Shown: positions 33,478-41,951 of the stretch, piece by piece
How the letters are laid out: every line of letters begins with the position of its first letter
Position numbering within the stretch: the first letter of the stretch is position 1
Assembly: GCA_963627995.1 (NCBI GenBank)
Contig: CAVGCV010000004.1
Coordinates: 1-64,000, forward strand
Reading direction: 5' to 3'
DNA from: UBA3839 sp963627995
GTDB lineage: Bacteria; Bacteroidota; Bacteroidia; Bacteroidales; Bacteroidaceae
DNA: 64,000 nucleotides
Made by a program: the position numbers and the translations under genes
Notes under the pieces: model-generated
Seen by the model: the letters and a program-made list of their open reading frames with translations, nothing else
What the model was told of the DNA's origin: nothing
Databases searched by the model: none

Positions 33478-36400
33478 ATGAAGATTTTCCTGAGAACATC
33501 CCTCGCGGCGGCGGCAATGGCGGCTGCGCTGGCGCCGCGCGCGGCATGGGCGCAGAGCGAGATGTACCCCCAGCACTTCGACCTCGAGGAGGTGCGGCTG
33601 CTGGACTCCCCGCTGAAGACCGCCATGGAGCGCAACAACCGCCTGCTGCTGGAGTACGACGCGAACCGCCTGCTTACGCCCTTTGTGCGCGAGGCGGGGC
33701 TGTCGGACAAGGCGGGGTCGGAGTACGCCGGCTGGGTGGCGCGCTACCCGAGTTTCGGCAACTGGGGACAGCCCGACTGGAGCCTGGAGGGACACGTGGG
33801 CGGCCACTACCTGACGGCGCTGGCACTGGCCCATGCCGCGACGGACGACGCGGAGATGCGCGCGGCGCTGGACGCGCGCCTCGACGAGATGCTCGCCGTG
33901 CTGAAGGACTGCCAGCAGGCCTACGACGGCAGTACGGACGGCATGGAGGGCTTCATCGGCGGACAGCCCATCACGCAGATATGGAGGGGGCTGTATGCCG
34001 GCGACCTCACGGCGTTTCGCCGCTACGGCGGCTGGGTGCCGTTCTACTGCCAGCACAAGGTGCTGGCGGGGCTGCGCGACGCGTGGCTCTATGCTGGCAG
34101 GGAGGAGGCAAAGGAAATGTTCCGCAAGATGTGCGACTGGAGCGTGAACGTGGTGTCGAACCTCACCGACGACCAGATGCAGCAGGTGCTGGGCTGGGAG
34201 CATGGAGGCATGAACGAGCCGCTGGCCGACGCCTGCCGCCTGTTCGGCGAGAAGAAGTACCTCGACGCGGCGAAACGGTACAGCCACCGGCAGATGCTGG
34301 ACGGCATGCAGACGCTCAACACCTCGTTCCTCGACGGCAAGCACGCCAACACGCAGGTGCCGAAGTACATCGGCTTCGAGCGCGTCTACCAGGAGGACGG
34401 GTCGGCGGCCTACCGCACGGCGGCGCATAACTTCTGGACCGACGTGGCCGAGCACCGCACCGTCTGCATCGGCGGCAACAGCGTGGCCGAGCATTTCCTG
34501 GCCGCGTCGCGCTGCGCGGAGTACATGAACAACCTCGAGGGGCCGGAGAGCTGCAACTCCAACAACATGCTGAAGCTGTCGGAGCTGCTGTTCGACGAGA
34601 CGCACGACGCGCGGTACGCCGACTTCTACGAGGCCACGATGTGGAACCACATCCTCTCCACCCAGGACCCGGAGACGGGCGGCTACGTCTATTTCACCAC
34701 CTTGCGGCCGCAAGGCTACCGCATCTACTCGCAGGTGAACCAGGGGATGTGGTGCTGCGTCGGAACGGGCATGGAGAATCACGCCAAGTACGGCCATTTC
34801 ATCTATACGCACAGCACCGACGACAAGACGCTCTACGTGAACCTCTACACCGCCTCCACGCTGTCGTCGCCGAAGTTCGCGCTGACGCAGGCGACGGACT
34901 TCCCTTACGCCGAGACCTCGACAATCACCATCGACCGCGACGGCGACTTCGCCCTGGCCCTGCGCCACCCCCACTGGACGACCCGGGACTTTGCCGTGGC
35001 GGTGAACGGCCAGCCCGTGGCCGCGGCGGCCACGGAGGGCGAGGCCAGCTACGTGCGCGTCGAGAGGGCGTGGAAAAAGGGCGACGTGGTGACCGTGACG
35101 CTGCCCATGACGCTCCGCTACGAGGCGTGTCCCAACTACGAGGACTACATCGCCTTCAAGTACGGGCCGCTGCTGCTGGCCGCCCAGACCACGGCCGTCT
35201 CGGCCGATGAGGCTGCCGGCACGGGGCTTGCCTACGAGGCGTTGCAGAACGAGTACGGCGGCGAGGGGCGCATGGACCACTCGCCCGGCGCACGCGGCAA
35301 GGCGCTGCCGCTGTCGGCTGCCCCGCTGCTGATTGGCGATCGCGCGAAGGTGCTGGAGCGCATCACGCCCGAGGGCAACCTGCGCTTCCGCATTGACGCC
35401 AGCAGCGAGCAGGGCAAGGGCGAGTGGGGCGACCTGACGCTCGTGCCGTTCTACACCATCCACCACGCCCGCTACCAGTGCTACTGGTACCAGCAGACGG
35501 CCGAAAACTACGCGCAGAGCGACATGGGCAAGGCCGACGCGGCGGAGGCGGCGCTGAAAGCCCGGACGCTGGACTATGTGGCGACGGGAGAACAGCAGAG
35601 CGAGGCGGGGCACGCCATGCAGGCTTCGTCCGACTCGAACAAGGGCAGCTACAACGGCGAGTTCTACCGCGACGCGCAGAGCGGCGGATGGTTCAGCTAC
35701 ACGTTGCAGAACCCGGATGGCGAGACCGGCGGGCTGGCGGTGATGTGCCGCTTCACGACGGCCGACAAGAACCGCGTGGGGAGCATCTACATCGACGGCG
35801 TGAAACTGGCCGACGTGACCATCCCTGCGAGCCACCCGAAGGCGGAAAGCACGGGCTTCTACAACGAGGAATTTGCCATCCCTGCCGACATGATGCGCGA
35901 TGCGGACGGCCACGCCAAGCGGCAGGTCGTGTTCCGCTTCGTGGCCAGCGGCGCCACGCCCATCCCGGGGCTCTACTACCTGCGGCTGGTGAACGGCTAC
36001 GAGAGCCACGACTACGAGTTCGTGGCGAGCGAGTGGGTGACGGGCGATGCCAGCCGCGTGGCGCAGGAGAACATCAGCTACGACGGCGAGAACGGCCTGA
36101 CGGTGGCGGCCGCCGGCAACAACAACGTGTGCCTGACGCTCGACTGCAACCGCTGCGAATACTACGTGGCGGGGGCGCAGAAGTACCTCGTCGTGAAAGG
36201 CTCGGGACTGAGCCGGGGAAGCGGCAAGAGCTTCCTGTGGTGGCTCAACGGCGTGAACAAGGGCTCGTCGGTGTCCCCGACACGGACGGTCATCGCCGCC
36301 GACGGCGAGACGGTCGTGGCGTGGGACATCACGGCTTCGGGGCTTGACGGCAACTGCAGGGGCGAGCGGTGGTATGCCTGCACGGGACATACCATCTTCG

Positions 36401-36609
36401 GGCTGACCGCCACGACGGGTGCGGCGCGCATCTCGTACATCGGCTTCCAGTCGTCGGTGGACGACTTCCTCGCCGCCGTCGGGCTGCACGACCTGTCCAA
36501 GGCCGACAAGGCGGACGGCCCCGCCCGCTGCTACACGCCGGACGGCGTGCGGCACGCGCGCCCGGTGCGTGGCGTCAATATCGTCGATGGGAAGAAAGTG
36601 CTGATTTGA
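33478..36609 (+). CDS. GH127 beta-L-arabinofuranosidase, secreted
   Basis: 1043 residues with signal peptide (cut near AWAQ). The GH127 (DUF1680) catalytic domain runs from about 30 to 600. The zinc-cysteine site of HypBA1 is visible: Glu357 and Cys359 in PESCNSNN, Cys426 and Cys427 in MWCCVGTGMEN, where one cysteine is the nucleophile. Family members release L-arabinofuranose from plant or hydroxyproline glycans. C-terminal beta domains (about 700-1000) probably bind carbohydrate. The end (TPDGVRHARPVRGVNIVDGK) resembles the short T9SS tail. The frame is open from 33430, but the signal peptide sets the start at 33478. An AraC regulator follows 16 bases later. Confidence 0.9.
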   Translation: MKIFLRTSLAAAAMAAALAPRAAWAQSEMYPQHFDLEEVRLLDSPLKTAMERNNRLLLEYDANRLLTPFVREAGLSDKAGSEYAGWVARYPSFGNWGQPDWSLEGHVGGHYLTALALAHAATDDAEMRAALDARLDEMLAVLKDCQQAYDGSTDGMEGFIGGQPITQIWRGLYAGDLTAFRRYGGWVPFYCQHKVLAGLRDAWLYAGREEAKEMFRKMCDWSVNVVSNLTDDQMQQVLGWEHGGMNEPLADACRLFGEKKYLDAAKRYSHRQMLDGMQTLNTSFLDGKHANTQVPKYIGFERVYQEDGSAAYRTAAHNFWTDVAEHRTVCIGGNSVAEHFLAASRCAEYMNNLEGPESCNSNNMLKLSELLFDETHDARYADFYEATMWNHILSTQDPETGGYVYFTTLRPQGYRIYSQVNQGMWCCVGTGMENHAKYGHFIYTHSTDDKTLYVNLYTASTLSSPKFALTQATDFPYAETSTITIDRDGDFALALRHPHWTTRDFAVAVNGQPVAAAATEGEASYVRVERAWKKGDVVTVTLPMTLRYEACPNYEDYIAFKYGPLLLAAQTTAVSADEAAGTGLAYEALQNEYGGEGRMDHSPGARGKALPLSAAPLLIGDRAKVLERITPEGNLRFRIDASSEQGKGEWGDLTLVPFYTIHHARYQCYWYQQTAENYAQSDMGKADAAEAALKARTLDYVATGEQQSEAGHAMQASSDSNKGSYNGEFYRDAQSGGWFSYTLQNPDGETGGLAVMCRFTTADKNRVGSIYIDGVKLADVTIPASHPKAESTGFYNEEFAIPADMMRDADGHAKRQVVFRFVASGATPIPGLYYLRLVNGYESHDYEFVASEWVTGDASRVAQENISYDGENGLTVAAAGNNNVCLTLDCNRCEYYVAGAQKYLVVKGSGLSRGSGKSFLWWLNGVNKGSSVSPTRTVIAADGETVVAWDITASGLDGNCRGERWYACTGHTIFGLTATTGAARISYIGFQSSVDDFLAAVGLHDLSKADKADGPARCYTPDGVRHARPVRGVNIVDGKKVLI

Positions 36610-36625
36610 ACATAACCGAACGCAA

Positions 36626-37552
36626 ATGGCAGAAGTGCAAGACAAGGAGCGGGGGCGGGTCTTCAAGATAGACTCGGCGGAGGCGATGAGCCGCCACTAT
36701 GGACAGGAAAGCCACCACCCGCTGGTGGCGGTGCTTGACGCGTCGAACGCGCCGGAGGACGCCTTTGCCGGCGACATGACTTTCGAGTACGACGTGTACG
36801 CCCTGTTCCTGAAGCAGACGTACTGCGGCGACATGACCTACGGGCGGAAGCCCTACGACTACCAGGAGGGAACGGTGACGAGCTTTGCCCCCGGGCAGGT
36901 GGTGCATGTGCGCCGCAACGGGCAGCCGAAGCCGATGGCCTTGGGGTTGGTGTTCCACCCCGACCTCGTGTATGGCACGCCGCTGGGGCGCAAGATGCGC
37001 CACTATTCTTTCTTCTCCTACTCGTCGCATGAGGCGCTGCACCTGTCCGAGGAGGAGAAGACGCAGTTCAAGGCAAGTCTCGCCGCCATCGAGGCGGAGG
37101 CGCTGCGTCCCAACGACCGCCACACGCGGCGCAACCTCTGCCGCGAAATCGAGCATCTGCTCGACCTGTGCCTGAACTTCTACCAGCGGCAGTTCGACAC
37201 CCGCAGGGAGGAGAGCGTGGATGTGCTGGAACGGTTCGAGCGCGAGCTCGACAGCTTTTTCGCGCGGAGCGACCACGAGGAGAGCGGACTGCCGTCGGTG
37301 AAGTTCTTCGCCGAGCGCTGCTTCCTGTCGCCCAACTATTTTGGCGACTTGGTGAAGAAGGAGACGGGGCGCACGCCCCAGGAGCTCATCCAGCGGCGCA
37401 TCGTGGCCGTGGCCAAGGACGCGCTGCTGGGCACGAACCGCACGGCCTCGGAGATTGCCTACTCGCTGGGCTTCCTCTATCCGCAGCACTTCAACCGCTT
37501 CTTCAAGCGGAGGGTGGGGATGACGCCCGTGGAGTTTCGGCGGAGCGTCTGA
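36626..37552 (+). CDS. AraC-family transcriptional regulator
   Basis: 308 residues. The N-terminal cupin-like ligand domain (about 20-150) is followed by two helix-turn-helix motifs at the C terminus: SVKFFAERCFLSPNYFGDLVKKETGRTP and ASEIAYSLGFLYPQHFNRFFKRRVGMTP are the two recognition units (about 228-300). It is 16 bases downstream of the GH127 gene and shares its promoter, so it most likely controls that gene in response to arabinose or an arabinan fragment. That ligand is inference. It ends before a 12-base hairpin terminator. Confidence 0.92.
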   Translation: MAEVQDKERGRVFKIDSAEAMSRHYGQESHHPLVAVLDASNAPEDAFAGDMTFEYDVYALFLKQTYCGDMTYGRKPYDYQEGTVTSFAPGQVVHVRRNGQPKPMALGLVFHPDLVYGTPLGRKMRHYSFFSYSSHEALHLSEEEKTQFKASLAAIEAEALRPNDRHTRRNLCREIEHLLDLCLNFYQRQFDTRREESVDVLERFERELDSFFARSDHEESGLPSVKFFAERCFLSPNYFGDLVKKETGRTPQELIQRRIVAVAKDALLGTNRTASEIAYSLGFLYPQHFNRFFKRRVGMTPVEFRRSV

Positions 37553-37578
37553 AGGCAGAAAGCATTGTCAGGATGGAT

Positions 37579-37623
37579 AGCGCGCCTTGCGCCTCTTTAC
37601 GGGGATGCAAGGCGCGCTTCTTT
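37579..37623. terminator. Terminator between AraC and MBOAT genes
   Basis: 12-base stem (AGCGCGCCTTGC at 37579-37590, complement at 37607-37618) followed by TCTTTT. A second, weaker inverted repeat with CGCCATGGG arms lies at about 37671-37708 and may serve the minus-strand operon. Confidence 0.75.
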
Positions 37624-37723
37624 TGGCCTATACGCCAAAGCTCCGTCCTCAACTTGTGCGCCGGCCGTTCCCGCCATGGGCTTGCGCCCGGGATTTTGCT
37701 CCCATGGCGATGCGTGCCTGGGG

Positions 37724-39232
37724 TTAGAACTGGAAGTAGATGAAGGGCTGCACGTCGGAGGACTTCACCTGGATGACGATGAACGCCACGACCACGATGC
37801 ACAGGGCCTTGGCCACGAGGGGCATCCGCGTGACAGCCGTTTGCGTGCGCTCCGCCGCTGCCGACGGCAGGAAATGGAGGAAGTAGCCGAGAACCATGAA
37901 TGCGCCGACAGCCCAGTAGCTCTCCACCCACTGCGTGAAGATTTGCGGCTGGAAGTTGGTGAAGATTTGTCGCAGCATTTCGAACGAGCCTTCGAACGTC
38001 TGGTTGCGGAAGAATATCCAGCCGAAGCAGACGAGGTGGAAGGTGACGAGCGTGCGGACGGCGCGCTCCATCCAGCCGGGGGCCTTGGCATCGGGGTTCC
38101 GTGGGTTCGTGCGCCACAGGAACCGCTTGTTGAAGAGCTTGTCGACCACGAGCATCAGGCCGTGGAAGCCGCCCCAGCACACGAAGTTGAGCGACGCGCC
38201 GTGCCACAGGCCGCCCAGCAGCATGGTGAGCAGCAGGTTGGCGTACTGGCGGAACTTGCCGTGGCGGTTGCCGCCGAGCGAGATGTAGAGGTAGTCCTTC
38301 AGCCAGGAGGAGAGGCTGATGTGCCACCGCCGCCAGAACTCGGTGATGCTGAGCGACTTGTAGGGCGAGTCGAAGTTTTTCGGGAACTCGAAGCCGAGGA
38401 GCAGGGCGATGCCGATGGCCATGTCGCTGTAGCCCGAGAAGTCGCAGTAGATTTGGAGCGTGTAGCCGTAGAGGGCGAGCAGGTTCTCCAGTCCGCTGTA
38501 GAGGTCGGGCTGGTCGAACACGCGCTCCACGAAGTTCACGCTGATGTAGTCGCTGATGACGGCTTTCTTGAACAGGCCGGCGACGACGAGGAACACGCCG
38601 CGCCCGAACATCTCGCTGGTGACGAGCAGGGGGCGGCGGATTTGCGGGATGAAGTCGCGCGCGCGGACAATGGGCCCGGCCACGAGCTGGGGGAAGAAGC
38701 TGATGTAGAATGCGTAGTCGAGCAGGCTGCGGAGCGGCTTGAGCTGGCCCCGGTACACGTCGATGGTGTAGCTCAGCGACTGGAACGTGAAGAAGGAGAT
38801 GCCGACGGGCAGGAAGATGTCGAGGGCGGAGAACGTGCCTCCCGTGATGCTGGCGTAGAGGCCGCCGAAGAAGTTGGTGTACTTGAAGTAGCCGAGCAGC
38901 CCGAGGTCGAGGACGAGGCTCAGGGCCACGAGCAGCCGCTTCCCGCCCTTGGAGGAGGCATGCCCGATGGCGCGCGCTATCCAGAAGTCGGAAAAGGTGA
39001 CGACGGCCAGCAGGGCGAAGTAGAATCCGCTGCTCTTGTAGTAGAAGTAATAGGAGAAGGCGGTGACGAAGAGCAGGCGCAGGGTGGTCTGCTTGCCGAG
39101 CGTCCAGTAGATGAGCGAGAATCCCAGAAAAAGGAACAGGAATATCCCGCTCGAGAAAATCATGGGTGCCTGCGGGTCGTAGGAGAATTGTTCGGCAACC
39201 CGCTGCCAGTCAATCCAGTCTGTGTTGAGCAT
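37724..39232 (-). CDS. MBOAT O-acyltransferase, AlgI type
   Basis: 502 residues, about ten membrane segments. The catalytic His344 lies in LLGGLWHGASLNF, the AlgI/DltB signature; EFWRRWHISLSSWLKDYLYI and YCDFSGYSDMAIGIALLLGF are also family motifs. Members move acetyl groups across the inner membrane onto an extracytoplasmic polysaccharide or peptidoglycan. It is the third gene of a minus-strand operon with two SGNH hydrolase genes, which likely hand the acetyl group to its final acceptor, as AlgJ/AlgX or PatB do. The acceptor is unknown; capsule or exopolysaccharide is likely. Confidence 0.92.
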   Translation of the reverse strand: MLNTDWIDWQRVAEQFSYDPQAPMIFSSGIFLFLFLGFSLIYWTLGKQTTLRLLFVTAFSYYFYYKSSGFYFALLAVVTFSDFWIARAIGHASSKGGKRLLVALSLVLDLGLLGYFKYTNFFGGLYASITGGTFSALDIFLPVGISFFTFQSLSYTIDVYRGQLKPLRSLLDYAFYISFFPQLVAGPIVRARDFIPQIRRPLLVTSEMFGRGVFLVVAGLFKKAVISDYISVNFVERVFDQPDLYSGLENLLALYGYTLQIYCDFSGYSDMAIGIALLLGFEFPKNFDSPYKSLSITEFWRRWHISLSSWLKDYLYISLGGNRHGKFRQYANLLLTMLLGGLWHGASLNFVCWGGFHGLMLVVDKLFNKRFLWRTNPRNPDAKAPGWMERAVRTLVTFHLVCFGWIFFRNQTFEGSFEMLRQIFTNFQPQIFTQWVESYWAVGAFMVLGYFLHFLPSAAAERTQTAVTRMPLVAKALCIVVVAFIVIQVKSSDVQPFIYFQF

Positions 39233-39259
39233 CTGCTTGTGGTTCTTCCCTTCGTCGTG

Positions 39260-40276
39260 TTAGATTCGTCCCTCCACGTAGTCGTTGTATGCCTTCACGA
39301 TGGCCTCGCCCAGCAGGCTGCCCTGGAGCTCGTAGCCGGCGGCGGTGAAGTGGATTTGGTCGGTGTTCATCAGCCCCGCGTTGCGCCAGTTGGCGCAGGC
39401 GTGGCTCGATCCGCCGGCGATGTTGTAGATGTCCCACACGGCAATCTTGTTGTCCCTGGCGAACTGCGTGATGTTCTCGGCCACGCGCTCCGTACGCTGG
39501 TTCGGCGTGCGCACCGTGTTGCTGTGCCAGCGTCCGCGGCGGTCGCGCCAGCGGCGTCCGCCGGCAGCGGCGATGTAGGAGCCGGGGGGCGTTGTCAGCA
39601 GGAACACGACGCCCGGGCAGCTTTGCCGGATGCCGGAGATGAGCGCGTCGAGCGTCAGCGTGTTGGCCGTGCTGTCGAAGTTCCCGTGCGCCTCGTTCGT
39701 GCCGAAGCTGATGATGACCACGTCGGGGTGCAGCTGGGCAATCCGGCCCTGCATGTCGTCGCTGGCAAAGCGCGACGCGTGCGCGCCGTTGATGCCGATG
39801 TAGTCGAACGTGATGCCCCCGTCGATGGCGGGCGAGCAGTCGGAGTCGACGCCCTCCAGCGTCTCGCCGCCGAAGCTGTCTTCCAGGGCGCGCTCCACGG
39901 CCCGCGGAAAGAATTTCCCCTTCACGTGGCTGTCGCCGATTTGCAGGATGCGGACGTTCTTCCCGCCCTCCGCAATCTGGCGGAATGCCGCGTTCAGATA
40001 GGGCGCGCCCGATATGGTGTTTGCTTTTGTCCCCTGGAATGAGACGGGCATCCGCGTGTCGCCCACACTGACGGCCCTCGCGCTGCCGGGCGCTGCGCCT
40101 GCAGCGGCGTCGCCCTCTGTGCCGCCTACGCCTTGGTCGTCCGCGCGCAGCGTCGCGCCGCCCTGGCTGTCCGCCGGCAGCCCGTCGTCCATGCTGTGTC
40201 CCTTGGAGATGGCTGTGCCGAGCACCAGCAGCGCATAGACGGTGGCCGCAAAAAACACTGTCTTCCGTTTCGTCAT
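39260..40276 (-). CDS. SGNH/GDSL hydrolase, partner of the MBOAT protein
   Basis: 338 residues with an N-terminal membrane anchor or signal segment (VFFAATVYALLVLGTAIS). SGNH blocks are visible: GDSHVKG (Ser nucleophile), FGTNEAHG (block III Asn) and DQIHFTAAGYELQG (Asp-x-x-His). Such proteins act as acetyltransferases or esterases on surface polysaccharides. The low-complexity stretch at about 30-75 (rich in Asp, Gly, Ala) is probably a linker. It overlaps the next upstream gene by four bases (ATGA) and lies 27 bases before the MBOAT gene, so the three are one operon. Confidence 0.85.
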   Translation of the reverse strand: MTKRKTVFFAATVYALLVLGTAISKGHSMDDGLPADSQGGATLRADDQGVGGTEGDAAAGAAPGSARAVSVGDTRMPVSFQGTKANTISGAPYLNAAFRQIAEGGKNVRILQIGDSHVKGKFFPRAVERALEDSFGGETLEGVDSDCSPAIDGGITFDYIGINGAHASRFASDDMQGRIAQLHPDVVIISFGTNEAHGNFDSTANTLTLDALISGIRQSCPGVVFLLTTPPGSYIAAAGGRRWRDRRGRWHSNTVRTPNQRTERVAENITQFARDNKIAVWDIYNIAGGSSHACANWRNAGLMNTDQIHFTAAGYELQGSLLGEAIVKAYNDYVEGRI

Positions 40277-41790
40277 AGGTTCTTCGTTCGTTTGTCAAAG
40301 TTGTCCTTGCCGTTCATCAGCACGTCGAAGAAAATCTTCGCCACCCGCTTTCCTCCGGCAAAGTTGATGTGCGTGTAGTCCAGGTTTGCCTCCTTCTGCT
40401 CCTTCATCCTCGCCATGCTCCCGTCGCCGCCCATGGCCTCGTAGAGGTTCCAGAACGACACGCGGCAGTCGGACGCCATCTTGCGCTGGTAGCTCGACAG
40501 CTCTGCCACGCCGGGCATGGTGTGCAGCCCCCCGTCGCTCGTCCGCTGGTCGCGGTCGCTGATGCCGACGACGAGGATGCTCGCGCCTGGGAAGCAGCGT
40601 TGCAGCTTCCCGATGGCGCGCACCATGCGGTTGGTGTAGTAGGAGTAGTCTTTCGTCTTTTTCGACGCGATGTTCAGCCCGTAGTGCACGACGATGAGGT
40701 CGTAGGGGCGCTTGTCCGCGAACTGCCGCATCGTCTCGTCGGGGATGTCGGCGATGAACCAGCCGTTGCTGCCGCGCATGCTGAAGTTGTCGACAGAGAT
40801 GCCGTCGCGCCCCTCGAGCGCCACGCCGAAGAAGCGTCCGTTGCCGCTGGCCCGCATCTCGAAGCGCCCGATGCGCCCCGTCAGGGCTTCCGACATGAGC
40901 CGTCCGCCGCTGGCCGCCTCCACCGCGCCCGTCGCGGCCGGCTCGCCGTGCGTGCTGCCGCTGTCGGCCTCCGTGCTGTCCGCCGCCTGGCTGAACGCCT
41001 CCTCGGGCGGCAGGGCGTAGGCCGTGTTGCTGTGGAGGACGATGGCCTCGCCTCCGTTGAGCGAAGCCGACAGGCGGAGGTTGCTGCCGGCCACGTAGTA
41101 GACCGTCGCCACGTCCACCGTGTCGAGCCGAGCGCCGTAGGTGTGCTTCTGCCCGGCGAGGGTGACGCGCCCCGTGCCGGACGGCAGGAAGTAGTGTCCG
41201 CTCAGCCCTTGCAGCCGGGCGTCGAAGCCCTTGCCGTGTGCGTCGTTGGCGCTGTGCGATGTCCAGCCCGACTGCGTGTGCGTCACCGTCGTGCGGAATC
41301 CGGCCGTGATGCTCGTGATGTCCACCCATCCCACGCCCCTGCCGCCGTACTTCGCCTGCAGCAGGTCGCGCAGCTCGGCCGTCAGGATGTCGCCCTCGAT
41401 AAAGGAGTCGCCGTAGTAGGCGACGCGCACGTGGCGGTCGCGGCTGTGGTCGAGCGCCGCGTAGAACTTGTCCATCTCGCGGTGGATGCCCTTTGCGTCG
41501 GCGAAGTCCTCGATGGCGGTCATGCCCTCGGGGACGGAGTCCTTGTACTCCACCCTCGCCACCTCGACGGCGGCCGCGTCAATCGCCTCCTCCCTGATGC
41601 CTTGCGCCGCGTCGGCCCGGAGCTCGGGCAGGATGCGCCCCGTGGAGTCGCGCTGCTCCACGTCGCTCAGGATGTTGACGCGCCGCAGCATCGTGTCGCC
41701 GATTTGGAGCCGGGGCATGAAAAAGAGCAGCAGCAGGGCGGCCACGACGATGAAAGTAAGTAAGAATGTCTTAAACAGCTGATTTCCCAT
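40273..41790 (-). CDS. Second SGNH hydrolase, membrane anchored
   Basis: 505 residues. An N-terminal transmembrane helix (TFLLTFIVVAALLLLFFM) anchors it in the inner membrane with the rest in the periplasm. Catalytic blocks are GDSFIEGD, VVHYGLNIAS and DYTHINFAGGKRVA. The insert of about 200 residues between first and last blocks has beta-sheet character and may bind the polysaccharide. It is first in the operon with the other SGNH gene and the MBOAT gene. Likely role: O-acetylation of a surface polysaccharide, on the model of alginate and peptidoglycan acetylation. Confidence 0.85.
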   Translation of the reverse strand: MGNQLFKTFLLTFIVVAALLLLFFMPRLQIGDTMLRRVNILSDVEQRDSTGRILPELRADAAQGIREEAIDAAAVEVARVEYKDSVPEGMTAIEDFADAKGIHREMDKFYAALDHSRDRHVRVAYYGDSFIEGDILTAELRDLLQAKYGGRGVGWVDITSITAGFRTTVTHTQSGWTSHSANDAHGKGFDARLQGLSGHYFLPSGTGRVTLAGQKHTYGARLDTVDVATVYYVAGSNLRLSASLNGGEAIVLHSNTAYALPPEEAFSQAADSTEADSGSTHGEPAATGAVEAASGGRLMSEALTGRIGRFEMRASGNGRFFGVALEGRDGISVDNFSMRGSNGWFIADIPDETMRQFADKRPYDLIVVHYGLNIASKKTKDYSYYTNRMVRAIGKLQRCFPGASILVVGISDRDQRTSDGGLHTMPGVAELSSYQRKMASDCRVSFWNLYEAMGGDGSMARMKEQKEANLDYTHINFAGGKRVAKIFFDVLMNGKDNFDKRTKNL

Positions 41791-41873
41791 TCCGAGTCAA
41801 GTCCTAAACTCTTTCCGATACATCCGTCTGTCCCGAAACGAAAAAATCAAGAGGGGACATGAAAATCACGCTG

Positions 41874-41881
41874 CAAAGTTA
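41874..41881 (-). promoter_or_regulatory. -7 element of the SGNH-SGNH-MBOAT operon
   Basis: CAAAGTTA on the plus strand, read as TAACTTTG, exact consensus. It lies about 85 bases before the start at 41790. No TTG at standard distance. Confidence 0.6.
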
Positions 41882-41951
41882 CTCAAAATATGGCTGTCGC
41901 TCACACACTTGGCGTTAAAAATGCAAAATCGCGCTTCCCGGCGCGCGCGGC

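Noticed and set aside
33457..36666. 1069-codon minus-strand frame opposite GH127
   Set aside because: The plus-strand gene has catalytic motifs and a signal peptide; the antisense product has neither.
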